From Clostridia bacterium (lineage in GTDB: Bacteria > Bacillota > Clostridia > Oscillospirales > CAG-382): 10,868 nt of DNA. The DNA lies in contig JAFVXP010000058.1 of NCBI GenBank assembly GCA_017501055.1, positions 1-10,868 of the forward strand, read 5' to 3'. Under the pieces are notes generated by a model. That model was not told the DNA's origin. It made no database searches and saw nothing but the letters and a program-made list of their open reading frames with translations. Within the stretch, counting starts at the first letter, position 1. Each line of letters opens with the position of its first letter. Shown piece by piece: positions 1-5,895 of this stretch. The position numbers were made by a program, and so were the translations under genes.

Positions 1-1
1 C

Positions 2-922
2 AGCGTTTTCGATATAACCGATGAGGATATTGAAAACGAAGAATTCGAAGAGGTCACGGAAGACGTAGATAACCTTCTTTCCCAGGAAGGCGTTTCTATC
101 GACGACCCCGTAAGAATGTATCTTAAAGAGATTGGTAAGGTTCCGCTTCTTTCCGCAGAAAAAGAGCTTGAACTTGCAAACAAAATGTCCCACGGCGACC
201 TTTATGCAAAACAACAGCTTGTCGAAGCAAACCTTCGTCTTGTTGTAAGTATTGCAAAATGCTACGTGAACAGAGGTATGTTCTTCCTTGATTTGATTCA
301 GGAGGGTAACCTCGGTCTTATGAAGGCGGCAGAAAAGTTCGACTACGGCAAGGGCTTTAAATTCTCCACGTATGCTACTTGGTGGATAAGACAGGCAATA
401 ACCCGTGCAATAGCCGACCAGGCAAGAACCATAAGAATCCCCGTTCATATGGTTGAGACCATCAATAAGGTGCTCCGTGTTTCCCGTCAGCTTCTTCAGG
501 AAAAGGGAAGAGACCCTCTTGATGAAGAGATCGCAAAGGAAATGGATATGCCCGTGGATAAGGTTCGTGATATCTTGAAGATCGCACAGGAACCCGTATC
601 CTTGGAAATGCCCATAGGCGAAGAAGAAGATTCCCACCTCGGCGACTTTATCGCAGACGATAATACACCTGCTCCCGCAGATGCCGCATCGTACCAAATG
701 TTGAGAGAACACCTTTTGGAAGTCCTCCATACCTTAACTCCCCGTGAAGAATCGGTTCTCAAGCTCCGCTTCGGTCTTGAAGACGGCAGACCGAGAACTC
801 TTGAAGAGGTCGGTAAGGTGTTTGATATAACCCGTGAACGTATCCGTCAGATAGAAGCTAAAGCATTAAGAAAGCTTCGTCATCCGAGCCGTTCCAAAAA
901 ATTGAAGGATTATCTTGAATAG
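2..922 (+). CDS. rpoD: RNA polymerase primary sigma factor RpoD/SigA (5' end cut off)
   Basis: This is the housekeeping sigma-70 factor, which binds core RNA polymerase and recognises -10 and -35 promoter boxes. The frame is open from base 2, so the gene begins before the window; 306 residues are visible and the internal ATG at 116 is not the start. The first 33 visible residues are acidic, as in the linker before region 1.2. Region 1.2 follows (DDPVRMYLKEIGKVPLL). Region 2 spans about residues 73-145 and includes DLIQEGNLGL and the -10 binding stretch STYATWWIRQAITRAIADQA. Region 3 contains PVSLEMPIGEEEDSHLGDF. Region 4.2 carries the -35 helix-turn-helix (TRERIRQIEAKALRKLRHPS) and ends in the usual KLKDYLE. 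One oddity is Cys at visible residue 87 (SIAKCYVNRG), where the family normally has Lys or Arg. No terminator separates it from pheS, 18 bases downstream. Identity is very secure. Confidence 0.98.
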   Translation, partial: SVFDITDEDIENEEFEEVTEDVDNLLSQEGVSIDDPVRMYLKEIGKVPLLSAEKELELANKMSHGDLYAKQQLVEANLRLVVSIAKCYVNRGMFFLDLIQEGNLGLMKAAEKFDYGKGFKFSTYATWWIRQAITRAIADQARTIRIPVHMVETINKVLRVSRQLLQEKGRDPLDEEIAKEMDMPVDKVRDILKIAQEPVSLEMPIGEEEDSHLGDFIADDNTPAPADAASYQMLREHLLEVLHTLTPREESVLKLRFGLEDGRPRTLEEVGKVFDITRERIRQIEAKALRKLRHPSRSKKLKDYLE

Positions 923-940
923 GCAAGAAAGGCAATATAA

Positions 941-1954
941 ATGAAACAGCAATTAGAACAAATCAGAACGACCGCAATAGCCGAAATTGCGGCGGCTGAT
1001 ACTTCTTTGGAAGAAATCAGAATCAAATATCTCGGCAAAAAGGGTGCATTGACGGCGATCCTTCGTGGAATGGGCTCCTTAACTCCCGAAGAACGTCCCG
1101 TTATCGGCGCTGTTGCAAACGAAGTCAGAAACGATATCGAATCTGCTCTCGAAAAACGTGGTGCAGAGCTTAAAAAGCTTTCGCTTGCACGCTCGCTTGT
1201 CGAGGAAAAGCTTGACGTTACTTATGACGCAATCGCTCCCAACGCAGGACATATCCACCCCATAACCCGTGCGCTTGAACGTATGACCGAAATCTTCATT
1301 GATATGGGCTTCTCTATAGTAGAAGGTCCCGAGGTTGAAACCGTCGGCAATAACTTCGATGCGCTCAATGCTCCTGCAGACCACCCCTCCCGTGATTTTC
1401 AGGATACGTTTTACATCACGGAATCAACTTTGCTCCGTACCCAAACCTCTCCCGTACAGATACGTGCAATGCGTGGAATGACTCCTCCCATCCGTATCAT
1501 TTCTCCCGGCAGAGTATATAGAAGCGACGTTGCCGATGCATCGCATTCGCCTATGTTCCACCAGCTTGAAGGTCTTGTTATCGATAAGGGAATAACTATG
1601 GGCGACCTTAAGGGTATCCTTTCAAAATTCGCAAAGACAATGTTCGGTCCCGAAACCAAAACACGTTTCAGACCTCACAATTTCCCGTTTACAGAACCCT
1701 CTGCGGAGGTTGACGTTTCCTGCTTTGTTTGCGGCGGTAAGGGCTGCCGTCTCTGCAAGAACGAGGGTTGGATGGAGATCCTCGGTGCGGGTATGGTACA
1801 CCCCGAGGTTTTAAGGGCAGGCGGAATCGACCCCGACGTATACACAGGCTTTGCTTTCGGTATGGGTGTTGAACGTGTTGCGATGGTTATGTCGGGTATC
1901 GACGACCTTCGTCTTATGTTCGAAAACGACGCTCGTTTCCTAAAGCAGTTTTAA
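941..1954 (+). CDS. pheS: Phenylalanine--tRNA ligase alpha subunit
   Basis: This is the catalytic subunit of the cytoplasmic alpha2-beta2 phenylalanyl-tRNA synthetase, which charges tRNA-Phe. At 337 residues it is full length for bacterial PheS. The N-terminal coiled coil covers about residues 1-90. Class II core motifs follow: MGFSIVEGPEVE (122-133), the TQTSPVQIRAM segment (168-178), motif 2 around GRVYRSDVADASHSPMFHQLEG (190-211), and motif 3 GFAFGMGVER (303-312). Ala305 in GFAFG matches E. coli Ala294, the residue that shapes the Phe side-chain pocket. Cys261, 264, 269 and 272 form a CxxC-x4-CxxC cluster, which could bind zinc; I infer this and have not tested it. The ATG has a purine-rich ribosome site AAGAAAGG (925-932) with an 8-base spacer. 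It lies 18 bases after rpoD and 24 before pheT, so it is presumably co-transcribed with both. No T-box leader fits in front of it. Confidence 0.98.
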   Translation: MKQQLEQIRTTAIAEIAAADTSLEEIRIKYLGKKGALTAILRGMGSLTPEERPVIGAVANEVRNDIESALEKRGAELKKLSLARSLVEEKLDVTYDAIAPNAGHIHPITRALERMTEIFIDMGFSIVEGPEVETVGNNFDALNAPADHPSRDFQDTFYITESTLLRTQTSPVQIRAMRGMTPPIRIISPGRVYRSDVADASHSPMFHQLEGLVIDKGITMGDLKGILSKFAKTMFGPETKTRFRPHNFPFTEPSAEVDVSCFVCGGKGCRLCKNEGWMEILGAGMVHPEVLRAGGIDPDVYTGFAFGMGVERVAMVMSGIDDLRLMFENDARFLKQF

Positions 1955-1978
1955 TCGGTAGGGAAGGAGAAAAAACAA

Positions 1979-4363
1979 ATGGAAGTATCACTTAATTGGC
2001 TTAAAGATTATGTAAACGCTCCAGAGGATATAAAAACCTTCTGCGATGCCATGACTATGACAGGTACAAAGGTTGAAGGCTATAAGGTTCTCGGAAGCGA
2101 TATTGAAAAGGTTGTAGTTGGCAAAATTATGTCGACCGAGCCTCACCCCGATTCCGACCATCTTATAATCTGTCAGATCGATGTCGGTAAGGAAGAAAAG
2201 CTCCAAATAGTTACAGGTGCACAGAACGTAAAGGCAGGCGATATTGTTCCCGTATGTCTTGACGGTGCACGTCTCCCCGGCGGAAAGACCATAAAGAACG
2301 GAAAACTCCGTGGGGTTGTATCTCAGGGTATGCTCTGCTCTCTCGGCGAGCTTGGCTTGACTGTCAATGATTTCCCCTATGCGATAGAAGACGGTATTTT
2401 CCTTCTTGAAGAAGAATGTAACCTCGGCGACGATATTCGTGACGTTTGTAAGATAAACGATACTATAGTTGAGTTCGAGCTCACCTTCAACCGTCCCGAT
2501 TGCCTTTCCTATATCGGAATTGCAAGAGAAGTTGCGGCGACCTTCGATGAAAAGACAAATCTTCCCGAACCTAAGGTTACTGAGGTTAAAGACGGCGAAA
2601 AAGCGTCTGATTATATTAAGGTCAACGTTCTTAACAAAGAACTTTGCCCCCGCTATACCGCAAGAGTTGTTAAAAACGTAAAAATAGGTCCTTCTCCTCT
2701 CTGGCTCCGTGCAAAATTGCGTGCCGCAGGCGTAAGACCTATCAATAACATCGTTGATATTACAAACTTCGTAATGCTTGAATACGGTCAGCCGATGCAC
2801 GCTTTCGACTATGAATATATCAAGAGCCGTGAAATTAACGTTCGTAATGCTTCGGAAGGCGAAGAAATCGTCACTCTCGACGGTGTAACACGTAAGCTCA
2901 CCCCCGAAATGCTCGTTATTGCAGACGGTTCCCGTGCAGTTGCACTTGCAGGTGTTATGGGTGGTGAAAACAGTGAAATTACCGATAATACCACTACCGT
3001 TGTTTTCGAGAGCGCAAACTTTGCCCGTGAAAGCATAAGAAAAACCTCAAAAGCCGTCGGACTTCGTACCGATAGCTCTGCTAAGTTCGAAAAAGGACTT
3101 CCTGCCTGCAATACTCTTCCTGCTGTTGACCATGCGGCAGAGCTTGTAAATATGCTTTGCTGCGGTGACGTTGTTGAGGGTATTATAGACATCAATAACG
3201 CAGATATTAACGAACGCTCCGTTGTGTATGACCGTGCAAAGATAAATGCACTTTTGGGAACAAACATTTCCGATGAAGAAATGGATAACCTTCTCGCTAA
3301 AGTAGAGCTTGTTGCCGACGGAAAGGGCGGACTTATCGTTCCTCCTTACAGAAGCGATATAATCAATACTGCCGATATTGCAGAAGAAGTCGTTCGTCTT
3401 TACGGCTTTGACAAGATCGAAGAAACAATGTTCAAGGGCGCAGCAGACCTCGGCGGAAGACTTCCTCTTGAAGCATTCCGCTATCAGATAAATAACGCTA
3501 TGGCAGGCTTGGGATACTGCGAATGCTGTACGTACTCTTTCGTTTCTCCCTCTGCGCTTGATAAGATCAACGTGCCTGCCGATAGCGAGCTTCGTGATTT
3601 TATCCGCTTGATAAATCCGCTTGGCGAAGATACCTCGGTAATGCGTACCCACGCACTTCCTTCAATGCTTGAGGTTCTTTCGAGAAACGTAAACCGCAAG
3701 GTTGAAAAATGCCGTATGTCCGAAATAATGACACTTTATTTCCGTGACGGCGACCTTTCCAACGAAAAGAAGATGCTTTGCTTTGCATTCACTCCCGATT
3801 GCGGTGGCTTCTATAATCTCAAGGCAGATGCAGAGGCATTGTTCATCAGACTCGGTATTGCAAAACGTGATTACGTTGCCGTTTCCGAAGATCCTTCCTT
3901 CCACCCCGGACGCTGTGCAGATATTCTTGTCGGCGGAAAGAAAGTGGGACGAATAGGTGAAGTACATCCTCTCGTTTGTGAAAATTACGACCTTCCCAGA
4001 GGAGTTTGTGCGGCGTTGATCTCGGTTGAAGAGCTCTTCGATTCCGTCAAAAACGAACGTGGATATATTCCGCTTCCCGTATATCCTGCTATGGAAAGAG
4101 ACCTTGCTCTCATCTGCGAAAAGGATTACGAAGCGGCAAAGCTTCTTTCGGATATTCGTTCCTATGCAGGAAAATCGCTTGAAGATGCCTATGTTTTCGA
4201 TATTTATTGCGGAAAAGGCGTTGAAGAAGGCAAGAAGAGCGTTGCGGTTCGATTGGTATTCCGTCTTGCGGATAAAACTATGACCGACGAAGATGCAGAC
4301 GCAGGCGTTAAGAAGATTCTTAAGAAGCTCGAAAGAGAAAACGGAATCGTTCTTCGTTCTTAA
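1979..4363 (+). CDS. pheT: Phenylalanine--tRNA ligase beta subunit
   Basis: This is the large subunit of phenylalanyl-tRNA synthetase, which helps bind tRNA-Phe and, in this family, edits mischarged Tyr-tRNA. It is 794 residues, the normal full length. An EMAP/OB-type tRNA-binding domain lies at about residues 40-150 (HPDSDHL near 56-62, IVTGAQNVKAGD near 77-88, GVVSQGMLCSLGELG near 112-126). The B3/B4 editing region covers about 205-390 (NNIVDITNFVMLEYGQPMHAFD, LAGVMGGENSEI, RTDSSAKFEKGL). A B5 domain (about 400-475) and the catalytic-like core follow. The C-terminal FDX-ACB anticodon-binding domain begins near YPAMERDLAL and ends at GIVLRS. The start is the ATG after AAGGAG (1964-1969), 9 bases upstream. 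The two enzyme subunits are encoded side by side, as is usual. An inverted repeat follows the stop codon within 10 bases. Confidence 0.98.
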   Translation: MEVSLNWLKDYVNAPEDIKTFCDAMTMTGTKVEGYKVLGSDIEKVVVGKIMSTEPHPDSDHLIICQIDVGKEEKLQIVTGAQNVKAGDIVPVCLDGARLPGGKTIKNGKLRGVVSQGMLCSLGELGLTVNDFPYAIEDGIFLLEEECNLGDDIRDVCKINDTIVEFELTFNRPDCLSYIGIAREVAATFDEKTNLPEPKVTEVKDGEKASDYIKVNVLNKELCPRYTARVVKNVKIGPSPLWLRAKLRAAGVRPINNIVDITNFVMLEYGQPMHAFDYEYIKSREINVRNASEGEEIVTLDGVTRKLTPEMLVIADGSRAVALAGVMGGENSEITDNTTTVVFESANFARESIRKTSKAVGLRTDSSAKFEKGLPACNTLPAVDHAAELVNMLCCGDVVEGIIDINNADINERSVVYDRAKINALLGTNISDEEMDNLLAKVELVADGKGGLIVPPYRSDIINTADIAEEVVRLYGFDKIEETMFKGAADLGGRLPLEAFRYQINNAMAGLGYCECCTYSFVSPSALDKINVPADSELRDFIRLINPLGEDTSVMRTHALPSMLEVLSRNVNRKVEKCRMSEIMTLYFRDGDLSNEKKMLCFAFTPDCGGFYNLKADAEALFIRLGIAKRDYVAVSEDPSFHPGRCADILVGGKKVGRIGEVHPLVCENYDLPRGVCAALISVEELFDSVKNERGYIPLPVYPAMERDLALICEKDYEAAKLLSDIRSYAGKSLEDAYVFDIYCGKGVEEGKKSVAVRLVFRLADKTMTDEDADAGVKKILKKLERENGIVLRS

Positions 4364-4372
4364 TTTGAAATT

Positions 4373-4406
4373 TTCGAAGCTGATGTTTCAATACGTCAGC
4401 TTCGAA
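4373..4406 (+). terminator. Inverted repeat after pheT, possible terminator
   Basis: Arms 4373-4385 (TTCGAAGCTGATG) and 4394-4406 (CGTCAGCTTCGAA) pair over 13 positions with one G-T wobble and an 8-base loop. It sits 9 bases after the pheT stop and before the next promoter, where a terminator is expected. What follows (TAATAATATGTTT) is AT-rich but not an uninterrupted T run, so this is a weak intrinsic terminator at best. It might also act as a 3' stability element. Confidence 0.55.
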
Positions 4407-4430
4407 TAATAATATGTTTACAAAAAACAC

Positions 4431-4459
4431 TTGCAAAGAACAGAAGTTTGGTGTATAAT
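4431..4459 (+). promoter_or_regulatory. SigA-type promoter for ireB
   Basis: A TTGCAA -35 box (4431-4436) and a perfect TATAAT -10 box (4454-4459) are separated by exactly 17 bases. Transcription would begin near 4466, leaving a leader of about 35 bases before the AGGAGGG ribosome site (4489-4495) and the ireB ATG. The leader is too short for a riboswitch. The position right after the pheT inverted repeat supports a separate transcription unit. Confidence 0.8.
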
Positions 4460-4501
4460 ACATTTCAAACTACTGTTTTAAAAGATACAGGAGGGTAAAT
4501 T

Positions 4502-4792
4502 ATGTTGGACAAAAATAATAAAATGCTCGATAATAAGCAAAAAACACTCATGTTTTCCGTAAAGGAACAACATAGGGAAGTTATGCGCGGAATGCTTCAG
4601 AGTGTTTATGATGCTCTCGTTGAAAAAGGATATAACCCCATCAACCAGATCGTTGGTTATATCATTTCCGAGGACCCTACCTATATCACCAATTATAACA
4701 ATTCCCGTGCGATCATTTCTAAGATCGACCGTGATGAGCTCCTTCGTACGCTTGTAGAGGACTTTATCGATACGGACAGAAAGAAAGGTTGA
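4502..4792 (+). CDS. ireB: IreB-family regulatory phosphoprotein (UPF0297/YrzL)
   Basis: This is a small cytoplasmic protein of the UPF0297 family. In Enterococcus faecalis its member IreB is a substrate of the PASTA-domain Ser/Thr kinase IreK and a negative regulator of cephalosporin resistance. The 96 residues are close to the family's usual 85-90, with a slightly longer N-terminus. The signature EKGYNPINQIVGY is at residues 41-53, followed by SEDPTYIT and the DRDELLRTLVEDFI tail typical of the family. Candidate phosphosites in the N-terminal segment are Thr15 and Ser19; this is inference, and the enterococcal sites do not align clearly. The start is supported by a strong AGGAGGG site 6 bases upstream of the ATG. 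In many Firmicutes this gene sits between alaS and ruvX (yrrK); here the next gene is an unrelated 95-residue protein and pheT lies upstream. Confidence 0.93.
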   Translation: MLDKNNKMLDNKQKTLMFSVKEQHREVMRGMLQSVYDALVEKGYNPINQIVGYIISEDPTYITNYNNSRAIISKIDRDELLRTLVEDFIDTDRKKG

Positions 4793-4801
4793 TTCATTCC
4801 A

Positions 4802-5089
4802 ATGGGCGAAATAAAAACTCTTATGTACAAGGGCAAACCGCTTGTTCGACAAGGTCGTTTCATTTTCTACGGTTTTCCCGATGATAAGTATATTTTGTTT
4901 ATGAATATACTCGATGCAAAAAAGGTCGGCGATATTGAAATCGCAACAAAGGTTCTCGTTCAGATCCAAAACACCGATGACGATATTTCCTTTAACGAAA
5001 AGGTTATCAAACAGTGCGAAAAGAAGAATTTCTATGATGCATTTGACATCGGTACAATCTGGCTTGAAAGAGCATTAAAACAAAAATAA
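4802..5089 (+). CDS. Uncharacterised 95-residue protein downstream of ireB
   Basis: I recognise this only as a probable conserved clostridial hypothetical protein and cannot assign a function. It is 95 residues, charged, without signal peptide, membrane segment or cysteine pair, so it is probably cytoplasmic. The N-terminal half (YKGKPLVRQGRFIFYG, then DKYILFMNI and KKVGDIEIATKVLVQIQNTD) looks like a run of short beta strands forming a small beta-rich domain. The C-terminal part (residues 63-95) is likely helical and ends in DIGTIWLERAL. It begins 9 bases after the ireB stop, with only a weak purine-rich site (AAAGG, about 4784-4788, 13 bases away), so translation may depend on ireB. An in-frame ATG at 4823 is the alternative start. 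A terminator follows at once, making ireB plus this gene a two-gene unit. It does not resemble RuvX or DUF1292, the usual ireB neighbours. Confidence 0.8.
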   Translation: MGEIKTLMYKGKPLVRQGRFIFYGFPDDKYILFMNILDAKKVGDIEIATKVLVQIQNTDDDISFNEKVIKQCEKKNFYDAFDIGTIWLERALKQK

Positions 5090-5094
5090 AGGAA

Positions 5095-5129
5095 GAACGC
5101 CCTGTTTAAACGGGGCGTTTGAATTTTTT
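5095..5129 (+). terminator. Intrinsic terminator of the ireB unit
   Basis: The arms AACGCCC (5096-5102) and GGGCGTT (5113-5119) pair perfectly, extended inward by a T-G wobble and a G-C pair around the loop TTTAAA. They are followed by GAATTTTTT, a run of six T ending at 5129. It starts 6 bases after the preceding stop codon. This is a classic rho-independent terminator. Confidence 0.92.
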
Positions 5130-5164
5130 ATTGGAAAAAATCTATTTTATAAGGGTAAAAACTG

Positions 5165-5193
5165 TTGAAATCAAAAGCAAAATGTGGTAAAAT
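5165..5193 (+). promoter_or_regulatory. SigA-type extended -10 promoter of the HAD-led operon
   Basis: A TTGAAA -35 box (5165-5170) is followed 17 bases later by TAAAAT (5188-5193). TG at 5185-5186 gives the extended -10 form TGgTAAAAT. Transcription would start near 5200, about 40 bases before the HAD gene. This is the only good promoter I see between here and the window end, so it probably drives all six downstream genes. Confidence 0.77.
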
Positions 5194-5206
5194 ACAATTT
5201 ATTGTA
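5193..5206. repeat. Small palindrome at the expected transcription start
   Basis: TACAAT (5193-5198) and ATTGTA (5201-5206) are perfect inverted arms with a 2-base spacer. The repeat shares one base with the -10 box and spans the predicted start site. Such a position fits a repressor operator, but a 6-base AT-rich arm can arise by chance in this composition. Confidence 0.35.
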
Positions 5207-5241
5207 AAATAGGTTTTTGTTTGTCGTTTTGGAGATTTAAA

Positions 5242-5895
5242 ATGAGCTTTAAATTTGTTTTTTGGGATTGGAACGGAACGATTCTCAACGACGCAAGCGC
5301 CGCTTGCGATGCTGTGAACGTTATGCTTGAAAAGCGTGGCCGTAAAACGATAACGCTTGATGAATACCGCTCTATGGTTGACGTTCCGATTGTGAGATTT
5401 TATGAAAAGGTTTTGGATATGTCGAAGGAATCGATGAAATCGCTTTCCGACGAATTCAATCCGCTTTGCCATAAATTCACTCCCGAAAATCCCGTTTCAA
5501 TTGAAACGATAGAATTGATCAAAACCTTAAACCAAAACGGCATAAAACAGTATATTTTCTCTTCAAGCCACAATAAATTTATAGAACCGTATCTTGAAAG
5601 ATTCGGTATATCTCAATATTTCGAAACCGTCCTCGGTGCAAAGGATTGCAACGTCGGCTCGAAGGTCGAAAGAACCCTTGACTATATAGAAAAGAATAAT
5701 ATAAATAAAGACGAAATACTTTTTGTCGGAGATATGGTTCACGATAGTGAGGTTGCAACCGCCGTAGGTTCCGAATGTGTCCTTGTTTCTTCGGGACATC
5801 AATGCGAAAAAGCACTTTTAAAAACGGGAAGAAGGGTAATTTCCTCGCTTTCCGAATTGATTGATATAATTAACAGTAAGAGGGTAGTGTTATGA
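5242..5895 (+). CDS. HAD-superfamily hydrolase with DxN motif I
   Basis: This is a predicted cytoplasmic phosphatase-like hydrolase of the haloacid dehalogenase superfamily (217 residues); the substrate is unknown. Motif I is FWDWNGT, with nucleophile Asp9 but Asn11 in place of the usual second Asp. A helical cap covers about residues 15-85. Motif II is IFSSS (105-109), the motif III Lys is probably Lys141 (GSKVE), and motif IV is FVGDMVHD with Asp164 and Asp168. The layout resembles the phosphoglycolate phosphatase/beta-phosphoglucomutase group with an alpha-helical cap. I chose the ATG at 5242 because GGAG (5231-5234) lies 7 bases upstream; a TTG at 5221 would add seven residues but lacks a ribosome site. 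The stop overlaps the start of the DUF1846 gene (ATGA), which suggests coupled translation. It is the first gene after the 5165-5193 promoter. Confidence 0.9.
   Translation: MSFKFVFWDWNGTILNDASAACDAVNVMLEKRGRKTITLDEYRSMVDVPIVRFYEKVLDMSKESMKSLSDEFNPLCHKFTPENPVSIETIELIKTLNQNGIKQYIFSSSHNKFIEPYLERFGISQYFETVLGAKDCNVGSKVERTLDYIEKNNINKDEILFVGDMVHDSEVATAVGSECVLVSSGHQCEKALLKTGRRVISSLSELIDIINSKRVVL

Noticed and set aside
923..940. Possible T-box or other riboswitch before pheS
   Set aside because: Only 18 bases separate the genes, far too short for any leader RNA.
1988..2800. 270-codon open frame on the minus strand opposite pheT
   Set aside because: It lies entirely within the well-supported pheT gene, its product (Cys-, Phe- and Asn-rich) resembles no family, and it is explained by codon bias of the sense strand.
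5123..5141. A/T-only inverted repeat (ATTTTTT and AAAAAAT) after the ireB-unit terminator
   Set aside because: It is a by-product of the T tract and a nearby A run; a stem made only of A-T pairs would be unstable. At most it could give weak termination from the other strand.
5221..5241. TTG start extending the HAD protein by seven residues
   Set aside because: It has no ribosome site; the ATG at 5242 has GGAG at good spacing and begins just before motif I, as in HAD homologues.
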